Positions 38,669-51,518 of a DNA stretch of 64,000 nucleotides are shown here, piece after piece. This stretch comes from Glandiceps talaboti. Taxonomy: Eukaryota; Hemichordata; Enteropneusta; Spengelidae. How positions within the stretch are numbered: the stretch's first letter is position 1; the number at the start of each line of letters is the position of its first letter. Both the position numbers and the translations under genes were made by a program. The stretch covers positions 12,009,098-12,073,097 of the forward strand of contig NC_135560.1 in assembly GCF_964340395.1 (NCBI RefSeq). Direction: 5' to 3'. Under the pieces are notes generated by a model, which searched no databases, was not told the origin of the DNA, and saw only the letters and a list, made by a program, of their open reading frames with translations.

Positions 38669-39841
38669 ATGCAATCTATGCAGCTGTTGTCAACAACTTC
38701 CGATGGTATGGATGAGCATGATGTGGTCAACACTGTTGCGGAACAACATTACAACGCTACAGAAATACAGGGGATTGGTGATGCTTTCTTCTTCAAAATA
38801 ATACCAGCGTTGTACAGTTGTATTTGTGTTATTGGTCTTATTGGCAATTTTCTTGTCATATATGTTTTGATACGTCACTCGTCCAAAAGATCAATTCCAA
38901 ACGTCTTTATCCTGAACTTGGCCATTGCTGATTTTCTCTTCATGTGTACTTTACCATTTCAAGCTCACAGTTTAGCCAAGAAGGAGTGGATATTCGGTAA
39001 TGCCATGTGCAAACTTATAACGGGCTTCGACGGTATGAACCAATTCACGGGGATCTTCATTTTGACTGCGATGAGCGTCGATAGACACTTAGCAATTGTA
39101 TACCCGATAAAGTTCCGAGCATTTCGGACAATTAACAAAGCTCGCCTGGTAAATGTGTCCATTTGGTGCGCATCGCTCTTAGCAAGCTTGCCCCTGTGGC
39201 TCTTCTCGCAGGAGTATACCGTGTCTAACTCAACAAACATTTGCACCATAATATGGCCGGACTATGAAGGTGACACCGTCTTCATTTTATTTACGTTCAA
39301 TTTAGGATTTACATTTCCGCTCCTTGTTATCGCAGTCTGTTACATCAAAGCTTTCACCCATCTCTGTCAAGTTCATCGACCAGACCATCGGTTACGAGCG
39401 GCCAAAATACGACAGGAATCACGTCGCGTTGCCGTTATGGTAATCGTGATAGTCATTGCGTTTGTGGTTTGTTGGTTGCCTTTTTACGTCCTGAATATTA
39501 CATTGTCACTTGACTACCATTCGCCTAGCATGCTTGTCGTCAGCATTTACTCCATATCAATATGTCTCAGCTATTCCAACAGTTGTTTGAACCCTATCAT
39601 TTACTCGTTTATGGGAACAAACTTCCGAAACAACATGGCAAAGTCAAAGCTGTTCAGAATACTCGGTAAGCACCTAAGGTTACAACACGAAAGCAGAAAC
39701 AGTATAAACTCCACTTGTAGTACAAGATTCTCCACCACCGGTGTATCTATTACACGCATACTGCCCGGAAGGGTTGATAGCAGTGATTTTCAATTTCAAA
39801 ACGATCAGAAATGCGAAGAAGAAACCACAAGTAGACATTAA
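38669..39841 (+). CDS. Rhodopsin-class peptide GPCR, somatostatin/MCH receptor-like
   Basis: An uninterrupted 390-residue frame with seven membrane spans. The start is the first ATG after the in-frame stop at 38597, with A at -3. Motifs: N60 (GLIGN, TM1), LAIAD with D88 (TM2), the C114-C192 disulphide pair, D121 in FDGMNQFTGIF (the 3.32 Asp that contacts a basic ligand residue in SSTR, opioid and MCH receptors), D138-R139-H140 in place of DRY, CWLP (268-271, TM6) and NPIIY (308-312, TM7). N29-A-T is a possible glycosylation site. DGMNQFTGIF.LT..SVDR.LA.V.PI is closest, from memory, to somatostatin receptors, while CKLITGFD and LPLWLF recall MCH receptor 1. A Gi/o-coupled neuropeptide receptor at the plasma membrane is inferred. 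The ligand is unknown. The coding region is intronless. Confidence 0.95.
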   Translation: MQSMQLLSTTSDGMDEHDVVNTVAEQHYNATEIQGIGDAFFFKIIPALYSCICVIGLIGNFLVIYVLIRHSSKRSIPNVFILNLAIADFLFMCTLPFQAHSLAKKEWIFGNAMCKLITGFDGMNQFTGIFILTAMSVDRHLAIVYPIKFRAFRTINKARLVNVSIWCASLLASLPLWLFSQEYTVSNSTNICTIIWPDYEGDTVFILFTFNLGFTFPLLVIAVCYIKAFTHLCQVHRPDHRLRAAKIRQESRRVAVMVIVIVIAFVVCWLPFYVLNITLSLDYHSPSMLVVSIYSISICLSYSNSCLNPIIYSFMGTNFRNNMAKSKLFRILGKHLRLQHESRNSINSTCSTRFSTTGVSITRILPGRVDSSDFQFQNDQKCEEETTSRH

Positions 39842-39970
39842 GGTATCGTAAACAGGGGTCGTTATATGGAGGGTGTACGGAAGACGCGAAATGACTACTC
39901 AAGTGCATCTGAATATCATTTGCTGTTTTACTAATAATACGTAATTCAAACAGGAAAGACAGACGCCTCC

Positions 39971-39972
<2 letters not shown>

Positions 39973-40053
<81 letters not shown>
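39973..40053. repeat. (TA)n microsatellite in the GPCR 3' flank
   Basis: About 40 TA units, starting 132 bp after the stop codon. ATTAAA at 40235-40240 downstream is the first plausible polyadenylation hexamer I noticed. If it is used, the TA run lies in the 3' UTR. Confidence 0.9.
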
Positions 40054-40057
<4 letters not shown>

Positions 40058-43000
40058 CATCAGAATGTACAAAAAGTATATCTCTAATTATAGTCTGCTT
40101 AAAATGATTCTTCACTGCATTTCTGAATAATATATTTACATATTTAACCACGTGGTATGTCTAATACGTTTATGTGTGTGTATTCTAATTATAGCACCTC
40201 TTGCACATAGGCATGTAAATTATCTATTTGTGACATTAAAGCACCATTAATGAGTTTCCTATCGTCATTTCTGAAACTACAAAACGTTAATTAGTTTGAT
40301 AGAACTCGATCTTTGTGACGTGCTTGACTGCTGTGTGTGTATAGACAGTTATTAAATTTTAATTAGATTTGAGGACCCGACAAACCGTGGATTGAAAGTA
40401 ACATAAAAGCTTGCTGCATGCTGTTACCTTTAAAGAATACGACTTTCAATTTAAAAGTATAAATCACTTCTCACATGACCGTTATAATTGACAGAAAACT
40501 GATTGTCCCATACACGTTCTTGATGAAACCTCCTAGACCACAACAGAAAACATCGCGGTGAAGAGAAAACATACGATTTTTTTACATACGCGTGATCTAT
40601 TACACATTATTGGTTAACATTGCGGCAAGTGGAGAATCTGTCGAACATTGTCTGATTTTAGAAACAAGTGAATATGTTTTGGGAGTTTTGAAATACAGTT
40701 TTAGCTTCCAGTAAGCAAGCAGATGTTTCGTCATGTTTGATTAATTGCAAGACATAATTATGTGAATTGTTGATGGTTGACCAATGATATTTCAAGACTA
40801 TTCATTGAGTGACGTGAAATGATAAAACTAGAAAGTTGATTCGTAAGTTTGCGCAATTTAATTTTTTGTAAAGTATGATAATTGCATACATGTTATGAAG
40901 TATGGGGCATTGATGATATGGTGGGCTGGACAGGAAGAGAAGGCCGTTCTTGACCATTCTACCCCCTTCTACATTTTACATTACAAAAACGTCTGCATCT
41001 TAATGTGTCAGGGTTAACTATCAATTTTCATCTCTCACAAAAAAGGTTTTCGAGTCTCAGACCAAACTTTAATCATTCACACCTACTCAAACCACGTAAT
41101 TTTGATATGATTCTTGTTAACAATTTGAACTGTACACTTATCATATTTACGTGATGATATCGTTCAATATGAAAAAATCACACAGAAAGTAAAAGATCAC
41201 AGTTCGGTAAAAGAATTAGATAAACGATTCACTTTTCAATGTAAACAAGGGGAGTAGCGGTAGTTAAGAGTTTATGTCTTAAAAGCATTTTTCTGACATA
41301 AGTAGAACTGGACGTCATTCAACATAAACAGTACATGGTGAATTTGAATTTGATGTTGCATTCAAGCTAAAAAGGGTATCAACTCCGTCTTTTATCAAAG
41401 TCCGAGGATTTATGAAGATTCGATACTCACTTGGGTCTCATAGGAAAAGAATTTCCCCAAAGGATAATAACATCAAACCCATGACAGTGAAGGGTTCTTG
41501 GTGTTAAAAAGAGTTATGTCAGTACATCGAAGTATATAAATTCACTTGACAATTACGAACACCCTCGATTGTTGAAGTGCTTTTTATCTTAAATTTTGAG
41601 CTTAATTTTGAACAGACAAATCGGTACACATCTGTACATATTTGTCAGCGACTACCTATTGGTCCATAAAATGACTCTCTGAGATTTATTTCAAACCTGA
41701 TAGATTATGTCATTTATTTTCTGTCGCTTTAACCCTTCTTTGTATAACACTTGATTACTTTTCAACGTTCTTCCGGAGATTTGACAAGGTGACGTCTAAG
41801 AAGTGTTTTATTGCATACTCGGGTTCCATTTTGCTTACAATTTGTTATGTCGCTTACAGTAGAGCAAACTAACGCCATTTCGTGTTGAAAGTTAGATGAT
41901 TCTTCACTGCTCAAATGTCAAGTCCCTCGGTTAATGTTTATAAATCACTGTCTCACCCGTCAGGTATATTAGTCTTCATCAGCTAATAATTCAGTTGAAG
42001 CCGACAGTACATTAATGTGTAAGTGTGATGAATTTGTCGGGAATGGCGATATGTTGATGGAGACAACGTCGGAATGATAACGCCAAGTTTTAAAATATGA
42101 CGTTAGATACCTACTACTTTCAACGCTGATTATCTTTCTTTATTCCCAACCGTATTGCAGTTTACACAGCGCTAATCAACACCACTGAGACAAGAATATC
42201 TTAAATTTTACCAATGTATCACAATCTTAAAAGAAAATATGCTATTAACTGACGCCTTTCCAAGTGATATGAACGAAACGCTTTTCTTGATAGTGACTTA
42301 ATGAACGCTGTGGACATTACGTTTTTGTCGTCTTTCGCTGTAGTTTGTTTTGAAATGAAAGTTTACTATTATATATACCAGTCGTTTGGTTTTGATGACT
42401 TATCACCTCTCTGCCTAGAGTTTTCACAATACAAGTCAAACACAACAAGCAGATAGAACATCTCAATTAAATGCACATGAACAGAGAAGATATTAGACTT
42501 CTCGTATGATTTGTTAATGCACTTGAACTACATTTGTATTCACAATTCTAACACTTTAATTCTTTCCGGTCATCCACAACATGAATGTCTGTCACTGCAC
42601 GTCTGATAAAATATACCGAAAACACGTTGGGAAACTTGACTTTTAGACGCAACTTTTCAAGACAACATTTCATCCAAACAAAGTGAATGACTGCACTACC
42701 TTTATATTCTGGTAACTTTCCATCGCAAACTTAGGATAAGAAATCATTTTATTTTACAGACAACCAAGGAGGTATCACGAGGTAACCTAATGTTTTGGAC
42801 GTTTACCCATTTTCCTGCAAGGGCTAATGAATATAAAACTAGAGACTGCATTTCAAGTTTGACACCTAAGTACGTACAGATAATTTCCACATGAGTCGAC
42901 AAACAACAGCTGAGCAGGTATGGCGGCAAACAAGAATGATGGACAATTGCACTGTACAAAGTGGTCGATTATGTTATCTACAAACCCACATTACGGATAC

Positions 43001-43077
43001 ATTAGGTCTAAACCTTCTGATAAGACGCAATCATGATATTGGCAGATTTTAAAAGGGAACGAAGTATAATTCTGCTT
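40054..43077. other. Gene-poor intergenic DNA
   Basis: Ordinary AT-rich sequence. No coding exon, RNA gene or repeat was recognised on either strand. Confidence 0.5.
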
Positions 43078-43290
43078 TATTACAGTAACTGCGACATATT
43101 GATTCGTTTTACGTCAGCCATTATTTAAACTGATTCTAGATTCCCATCGCCACCCATGGTTACGATTCACCTTATACATTACGACGGTGTGGATTTATAC
43201 ATCCGTATATTACTGTAACATCAAAATCAGTTGTCGTTTCCCCAGCGTTTAGAGTTCACTGATTTCAATCAACGAAAAACTATCTCAATA
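43078..43290 (+). repeat. 210-bp direct duplication, copy 1
   Basis: This shares blocks with 43918-44131 in the same order: ATTCGTTTTACGTCA, CATTATTTAAACTGAT, CCATCGCCACCCATGGTTAC, CCTTATACATTACG and CACTGATTTCAATCAACGA. Confidence 0.85.
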
Positions 43291-43917
43291 GTTGCGGATT
43301 TCCCATCTTCTCTGTTGGCATTCCATCTTTTTAATGTCAGTTCCACCAATTATGTGTTGATCTCGGTTAACGAGTGTACATTGTAAAATGATCATGACAT
43401 CGGTATGGTGTGGAAAACAAAGTGAACATTTGACATGAAGTTGCGCATATTCTACAGTGATGTACGTTTTTCGAGCACCAGCGTCTAACACACATTAGGG
43501 TAGGACCATGTACGGATTAACCTCGGAACATTTAATTGGTTTTGGAAGTAGAAACGCATTCGCAGCATCACTTTCTAATCTGGATTGGCACAATCTTAAT
43601 TTGGATGTAATAGAACTCGTGTCCCTTCGCTTCGTGAAAACCATCAATCTTCATGTATCATCAAGTTGATTTTTTTTAACTTGCGAACAAGCTTAGTTTG
43701 CGAGTAGCCTTAGTATACATGATTAATGGTAATTCCGTCTGCAAAATAGAAGATGTCCTAAACTAGCTCATTTTCAACAAATGTAGTGTTCGGCAGGGCT
43801 TTCATGTTTGGAATGAAAATGTTTATCACCACTGGAGACTTGGGTAATTTACTACAGAAATATCAGCAGATATTAAAACGGGGACGAGGTACATTTCTGT
43901 CGCAAGCCAGCTTTAAG

Positions 43918-44131
43918 CTTCCTACTGCGACATATAATTATTCGTTTTACGTCACTCATTATTTAAACTGATCCTAGATTTCCATCGCCACCCATGGTTA
44001 CGATCCACCTTATACATTACGGTGAGGTCGATTTATACACCCGTCTATTGTATCACAAACATCCCAGTTGTCATTTTCCTCTAGCTTTCACAGTTCACTG
44101 ATTTCAATCAACGACAAACTATCCCAATAAT
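43918..44131 (+). repeat. 210-bp direct duplication, copy 2
   Basis: The second copy lies 840 bp downstream of the first, with scattered substitutions and small indels. There is no ORF shared between the copies and no terminal repeat, so the unit is unclassified. Confidence 0.85.
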
Positions 44132-44853
44132 ATTATCAAGATTGCTAGCCATTTTATTAACAGAAGGGAACCATTTTTTTAAATGTTCAATTTGAAAGGT
44201 AGCGTTGTACCAATCAACTTGAAATATGATTCAATGTAATCACAAAAGTCTGACTATATACCTAGTTGAAATACTCATTGTGGTACACTTGTCAAAATAT
44301 GGTGGGCGACTGACTATATTGAGAAATTGCTACCGCATATATGTGTATTTGAAGAAGGTATTTGTGCTGTAAGGCAGAAAACTTTGTAACCTTGAAGACA
44401 GACGTCGACATATATCTGTTCAAAAAATGTATTTTTACTAAAATTTCATTTTATGAAATAATCTCGGTTTAATTTTAGCTGTTCATGAGTCGTCCAATAG
44501 AATTCTGTAACATAAAGTAGCTTATGATTGCACACTTTGATGGAATATTTTTATGATATTAAAAGCAGTTCTTAACGATCTAGGTGGCGCCATTTTGGAA
44601 AATAGCTACCATATTGGATTTTCGAGTAGCTAGCGTTACCTTCTGAATCAGTGATCCCAAGACATTGTCGAATGATGCAAAACAGAGAGTTATATTGTGA
44701 TTGCGTAAAAGACAAAACACGTAGCCTTGTCAGACATTTTTCTGTGTAAAAATGTTGTATTTTTATATAAAATTTCAAATTTTTGACAATATTTCGAAGT
44801 TTTAGCTGTTCATAAGTTGCGAAATAGGATTCAATATCATCAAAAACGTATGA

Positions 44854-44910
<57 letters not shown>

Positions 44911-45016
44911 CTGACTGACTGACTGACTGATTGATTGATTGAGTGAGTGAGTGAGTGAGTGAGTGAGTGAGTGAGTGAGTGAGTGAGTGAGTGAGTGAGT
45001 GAGTGAGTGAGTGAGA
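44854..45016. repeat. Compound tetranucleotide array (GATT)n-(GACT)n-(GATT)n-(GAGT)n
   Basis: Each block differs from the next by one base in position three. The Ser/Leu/Thr/His frames on the minus strand are artefacts. Confidence 0.95.
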
Positions 45017-46429
45017 GGAAAACACTTAGCAATGTAATTGTTATATGTACCTTAATACCTCGATGACAGTTCTCAGTGATAACTCAGGGATACATGTGTG
45101 CATTCTGCCTGCTACGTGCTTTGTAGTGAAAATCTAATAATTAATACGTCTAATAAGTCGGCCGGCAAGCGCCAAGACATGTAACGCTAGTTCGTATTCC
45201 TATGGGTGATTAGTAGTACATATCACATCCCTGTACTCAAAAGTTCCTCTTTTGTTTATGACAATAGTACTTGTTCATATACGTATAGAAACTTTTAATC
45301 AAGGAGCAAGCTGAGAAATCGTGTAGATTTGTTGCAATTTGCCTGGTGGGGTTTTTAAAGTAAAGGTTGGCTTTCAGTATAATGAACTCAATGACGACAT
45401 CTCTCCCGAGCAAAGATTTACAAAATAATTTAAAGAAAGGGACTTCAGCTACAATTACACATACACCTGAAGCAAAGTTGTCCATTTGAAGGCTTTGGGG
45501 CGCAGATATAATAAACTGCTGCATTCTATTGACAAAGCAATTGCTTGAAGGAATCTTACACAAACCAAATTCTCTCTCAGAGATGGTCACCTTTAGGGCC
45601 ATTAAACTGTGAAAACCCGTAGTACCAGTATCATCACCAACCCCCAATTACTTTAACTGATTACTCAGCCTATCGCACAGGTACAGTTTGTGTTATGGAT
45701 TCCGGGGAAACAAATGTATAACACTTTTCACCGTCGTAAACCATAGTCCCTTTACGGCATCATCCAGGACCACACAGTCCTTTATACTGCATAGTCCAAG
45801 AGATTTCGTCAAGAGATTTCGCAGTGCCGCGGAAGAACTATCAGCTCTGCTTTGCGAGAATGAGCACTATTACACGCAATGCTATCTTGAGCCTATCATA
45901 CAATCGTAAGTCCATACACGTCATGTAAGAACAATATTCCCTCCGGCCACAACAGTATAACTCCCCGTGAGACCTAAATAACACAGTTGTTGTGCCATGG
46001 CCTTAATTTCATTATTTTATAATGAAGCTTGTTAAAATGGTATCCGAACAATTCCTAGCAAAACGTATTAAACCACTGCTAATTCCCAGACAGTCTGGCT
46101 AGGCTGAGCTCCCTCATCAATATCAATCCTTGTCACCATTCAAAGCCAAGTAATTGGCAACTTGATGTTGTTAGTGGCCAAAAGTACTACTGGAATAATA
46201 TGTATCTTTCAAAACAATGAGAAGTCAGAATTTATACAAAACATGTGAAAGTTTTATGAATTCTAATGACAGAAATTTCACCCACCGAGTTTAAAAACAA
46301 AGGAAGAATATAACAGCATTACCGAAAATAAATGAATATGCAAATTGTTTTTATTCTTTAACATTGATTGGATCTTAATACCAAAATCTAACCTGTTCCA
46401 TCTTTTCTCATAATGAATGTGTATTAAGT

Positions 46430-46470
46430 TTCAATGGAATTGATACGGTAGTTTTTGAGATATCAAGTTC

Positions 46471-46519
<49 letters not shown>

Positions 46520-46560
46520 GCTATAACATAACCGCCCCTTGTAGTAGGTAAAATCAAAAC
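46430..46560. repeat. (ACAG)n microsatellite with flank shared with 53.5 kb
   Basis: The ACAG array is at 46470-46519. Its right flank AGCTATAACATAACCGCCCC, then TTGTAGTAGGTAAAATCA, recurs almost exactly after the ACAG array ending at 53577. The microsatellite thus seems to be part of a dispersed repeat. Confidence 0.75.
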
Positions 46561-47380
46561 ATCTGTAACATGGAAGAATAATAACCAACCGTTATACAAA
46601 CACATTGACGATATTTGATACAACAATTCACAGCAAAATGTACGGATCATGTAATATTTGATAACAGTGCATTAAAATAAAGACTCATAAAAAAGGCCAT
46701 TTTATAAAGAAAGGTACAAATTGACAAATGATTTAAAACCACATGATTGTTAAATCAGCTGTTGCCAGTATGGATGTTGCCAGTATGGATATAAATACAG
46801 GTGATTACTGTTCTTAACTACGAGACGTAAAAATTGTCTAGGGGATCTACGGAATTTCAAGTATCAAAATATGATCCTTCCATGACTGAATATTTCCCTG
46901 GTAAAAACATTCATTCATCCTGTCAATCGTCCGTATTGATAAAAAATATATGATACCTGTTCTATTTTGAATACAAATATTTCAAATACTTTTTCAGTCT
47001 TATGACATGCAAATGTTTAGCCTGTTGGCGATATACACATCATCATAATGTGTGAGACAATGCGAAGAAATTGAATATCAGTTTGCGGCAGAAGATTAAA
47101 CTTCAAAAAGTTGAAGATAATGAGTGAGTATAGATTCAGTGTAATGATCATAAGATAGGAGTATTTAGGAGTATTTATATATTTATATTTATATATATGT
47201 GAGAGTCTAGTTCAGGTAGCTATGTTTTCCGTTGTTTTCCTTATGGGCTCTGTGTTATTGGTTTCTTCTCATCAGATATACAGCCATTACAGATTGGAAT
47301 ATCAGTTTTATATTGTCTTTTTAAGTTAATGCCAGTTTCCGCGTCCACTCTTTCTTGTGAGACGTCACAATTTTCGCAAA

Positions 47381-47412
47381 TTTATTTTATTTTATTTTAT
47401 TTTATTTTATTT
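47381..47412. repeat. (TTTTA)n microsatellite
   Basis: Six pentanucleotide units. Confidence 0.9.
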
Positions 47413-49156
47413 AAAAAGTTTAGGGTCGTCGTGAAAAAATAGGTGGTGTTGGATAACTGGAACCAAACAATATTTTTAGGCCTTACGGGAAGTAATGATA
47501 AATCACGAAGTTCACCTGGCATGCAATGGAACTGTTATGCATGTCATTTTGAGATAGATCAAATTAAGAAGTTAGGGTAATTGCTTGTCATGCTTGTGTT
47601 GTCAAGGCAACATCACGTACTGGTACCATAGGACCGATTGCGAAATGTATGTATACATAGTGCTTGAAAACTGTATGTGTACATTATCTATCTATATAGT
47701 ATGTAAGTAACGTGTCGTTTTAAAGTATATATTTCACCCTAAAACGTTTCACCTGTGAAAGTTGATGTAATAACTACCCAACTCACTATAGATAGCAAAT
47801 AAGCTTTATTACAGAAACATTGAAAGTGATATGCAGGGTTTTATTCTTAACATTACAGTTTTGCAGCTTGAGTTCCGTGACATTGAGCAAATTTGCTGTA
47901 GGCCTAAACAGCCAATAAATTAGCCTTCACCGAAGTTGATGGTTAACACCTTCTTGAACTTAACATTTACTGTAATTATAAATAACATGCCACCAAGATT
48001 AAAGGTTATAAGACGTTTAGCAGATATATACAGCGCATTGCTGGCTACTGTTCACTGGCAACCTCTGGTATAACCACGCAGAAACAAATAGGAAATTGCA
48101 TTATAATTCTGCACTCTGATAAGATAACAGATCGCTATTTCTTGTTTCTGTTCGTCTGGATTATATAAACCATTTAAACTAGGCAAACAGACGTGGACAT
48201 GCGGATGGCTCAAATTTTTTGATGTCTGTATGGTGGCACATTATTAGTTTATCTCATTTAGACAAAATGTAGTTAGAAACTGCATTCATTCAACCTTGTT
48301 ATCTCAAAGTGTAGCATGTACATATTCTTAATACTGGTGAGTAGTTGTAGGAAAAATGCAGAGTGGTGACAAAGGTTGGCTCGTGGTACAGGTTCAATCA
48401 TCTCAGATCAAGTAAATGTGAAAGGTTTGGTTTATTTTCTCTGTTAGTGACACTGATAGCTATGTGTATCGTCTACTTCATTCAACTTTGAACAGGTCAT
48501 CTCAAATCCTATCAGTTTACTTTCTAATACTTGTTTAATAATAACACAAAACGTTGCATGATAGTTAGATGTTCTTAGATATTAGCACGGCATGCCATTC
48601 CCGCTTCAATCATTTGATGACAGCGCCAGTCGTTCCCATTCAATCAAATGCTCAAGATGAGTTATTTGCACTGTTTGCACTGATCTTAGGCACAGTCTCT
48701 GTTCATGGCAGAGGTTATTGTAAAAAAAGAATTGGACCTATAAACTATGGTGAATACTTCTAGAAGCAATTCTTTAGGTGTGGCGCCAAGCTAGCCGTGT
48801 CGGAAACCACGCATCTGTGCAGCTCTCCAAGCAAACCTTCTTCCCTCATTTCTTTAGAGATTGCCTTAAGCTGTGGAGGGCCACGATGTCATTTGAAAAG
48901 AACATCTACTGAATCATTGATAAGTCCTTGAGACACTTAGTGAAGTAAAAGCAACGGATTATTCTATATAACATGTCACTGAATAGCATATAAATGTGTC
49001 TAAAACTAGCTGGATTTACGGTAAGACTACAATTCATTGCCTTTTAAACTATAGATGATAGCTCATTTCCAGACACTTTAGAGTAAGAAAAAGAACATTG
49101 TTGGACCAGAAGGTTCAAACAAATATGAACAGACACACAGGAAAACGCATGCACTT

Positions 49157-49191
49157 ACGCACGCGCGCGTGCGCACACACGCGCGCACACA

Positions 49192-49247
<56 letters not shown>
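49157..49247. repeat. Alternating purine-pyrimidine tract (CG)n/(CA)n
   Basis: ACGCACGCGCGCGTGCGCAC followed by about 30 CA units, an almost unbroken alternating purine-pyrimidine run of about 90 bp. Confidence 0.9.
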
Positions 49248-49249
<2 letters not shown>

Positions 49250-50831
49250 TATACATATTAATCCCATCATACGAGACGACGTGTAGTTCACTCAAAGTGT
49301 AATTTCACCCTATTGAGTGAAATTGTCAACTATATATGTTCATTGAAGTAACAGATGCAATGAAGTAAATACAAGTTACCTGCATTATATGTATCTGCAA
49401 GCAATACCAACATGCTATCTGTCTACTCCAATTACTCTGCACTTTTCTTCAGAATGGTTAAGCTTAGAATGAAAAGAAAATCGCGTGGTTCAAAATTATG
49501 CCCCGGAGATGATACTATCATTATTGACGTCAATACATCCAGTCTATGAGGGACCATCGCTTAATGTCACACAGGGCTCAATAAATAGACTTGTGCATAG
49601 CATTTATTGACATCTTATAAAAAACATAATAAATACTATATATATTGATCACAGTCAGCATAAATGTTCGGCCCTTTTGTTAACAAAGAGATACATATAT
49701 ATTACGGTAATCAAGGAAGTTAAATAAATGACGTCTTCTGTCTTGACAACCTGACGTTCCCATCAAGTTCTCGCAAGCCAGAGCACACGTTTCTGCTAAC
49801 GGTGCCGTAAAGCGGCTGTGGTGACCACGTTGGACGCAAGCTCCTACGCAACGCTACCGTAAAAAAGTCGACCTCCACAACTTCCGGTCCAACTCTTCCA
49901 AGTAGCCCTGCATTCAGTGGGAGCCATTTTGGATTTTGTTGTAAAACCATAGCTTTCAAATACTAACGGTAAACATTGTATTTAAGGGGATATTTGTTCA
50001 TAAACAATACAAATATAAATTGCTATTCCTGTTTGGTGAAATTTCTATATAAAGAGAACATTTTGTTGGGAGATATGTAAAGAAACACTGAGCGATGGTT
50101 GCCATACAACTACTAACGTTGTATATATACACTGCACTAGCATTTGATGGGAATTGTACTTACTCGTAATTTAACGCAATATGTTTCAGAATTAAGCCAG
50201 TCTATTTTATCAATAAACTAATTAGTATTAACACCATGGATGTTTCATGTTAAATATTCATTTCAAAACAGTAGCGAGTATGTAACGTAAACTCTGTGAT
50301 AGGACAAATGTGGCCATCATTGAAGGCAGTAGTGTATATCACGGATGTGTAGGAGTTCGGTTCCGAGCGTTAACCCTTCCTCTGAGCAGGATTGTCTACG
50401 TCAAATCAATGTCATTCACATGTTTTCAATTCGACTCTCTTCATTCCCACTTCGGTCCTAGCAGCCTTTGCACATTTCCATCTTGTTACAATATCATATC
50501 GGAAGTGGACATGAATGTTTATTAATAACATATGACTGAACTGCACGCAACCGGCCGTAATTCTCAAGTTTTGCACTACACTGACATTCTGTTAAGTATG
50601 GCATCATATTCCACTCATGACCAAATAACATGCAATCGGATCTCCATAGTACATTTTATGCGTTACAATGCTCTTTGCATACAGTGATTCACATTTATAG
50701 GAGCAGCAAATGAAAAAGAAACTTCGTACTAAAATGCTAAATACTTGTCACACGCTATATCATCCTAAACACGTCATTACTTTTAAATTTCATTTCAATT
50801 AAACTCAGAGTAAATTCATGCATATCTTGGA

Positions 50832-50862
<31 letters not shown>

Positions 50863-50890
50863 TGTATGTATGTATGTATGTATGTATGTA
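50832..50890. repeat. (TATG)n microsatellite at the 5' edge of a retrotransposon fragment
   Basis: About 14 units. A short run of the same motif, TATGTATGTATG, recurs at the other edge of the fragment near 51506. Confidence 0.95.
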
Positions 50891-51518
50891 GTTGATTTAA
50901 TCTTCGGTAAAATCGCGAACAGTAATCCTGGCAAGGAGACATTTAAAGACACGGTTTTAAAACCTGAAATGTTTGATGCCCATATGAGAACTTTTGAACA
51001 TCAGCATAAACGACCAGACATTACTATCATCGATAAACAGAACAAACATGCAATATTAGTTGAAGTCTCCGTACCCTTTGATGCACATATTTCATTGTGT
51101 TTTCAGAAGAAGTTCGACAAATATTTTCCACTCTCACTAGAAATAAACACTACAGGCTTTCGTTCAGAAATAATAGTTATTGTCATTGGAAGTCTCGGAA
51201 ATGTACATCATAAAGTCACAAGTGGTTTGATCAAAGCTGGTTTAAATAGAAGGAATTCCAAATCCATCACCAAATATTGTAGTGTAAGCTCAATAATAGG
51301 TTCTTACAAAATTTGGAGTTTGAGATGTAGGTACTATAACAACCAGATATCACGTGAACGTTTGTCATAAGTGACCAAGAGAAACTCGTTCACTAGTCAG
51401 TATGATTTCCTGCAAGGTATTGTGTGTGTATTCTGTAAAGGAATTATGTAAATACTTTACCTGTACATGCTATTTTCATGTAAGTTGGAAATAAAAGAAT
51501 TTGATATGTATGTATGTA
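50891..51518 (+). mobile_element. 5'-truncated non-LTR retrotransposon fragment with probable restriction-like endonuclease domain
   Basis: An open frame of about 160 codons runs to TAA at 51368-51370. Its core is KRPDITIIDKQNKHAILVEV, then SVPFD, a PD...E-V pattern like the PD-(D/E)XK endonuclease that follows the reverse transcriptase in R2/R4/NeSL-type elements. It is followed by KKFDKYFPL, VIGSLGNVH and a C-terminal SSIIGSYKIW helix as in those proteins. The reverse transcriptase itself is missing. The frame seems to start in the (TATG)n repeat, so its first 20 Met/Tyr/Val/Cys codons are not part of the protein. A 3' tail with AATAAA at 51490 ends in TATGTATGTATG. The domain call is from memory of the family and unconfirmed. 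Confidence 0.6.

Larger units (their letters stand above)
45017..50831. other. Gene-poor intergenic DNA
   Basis: Contains the (ACAG)n element at 46430-46560, (TTTTA)n at 47381-47412 and the CG/CA tract at 49157-49247. ORFs at 45237-45647 (minus, 136 codons), 45688-45909 and 49720-49959 were read and show no recognisable domain, signal peptide or splice-supported continuation. Confidence 0.5.

Noticed and set aside
45237-45647. 136-codon minus-strand ORF
   Set aside because: Read through without finding a family motif, signal peptide or credible neighbouring exon.
49720-49959. 79-codon ORF in a locally GC- and CpG-richer patch
   Set aside because: The composition is suggestive of an exon or promoter, but no homology, start context or splice continuation could be supported.
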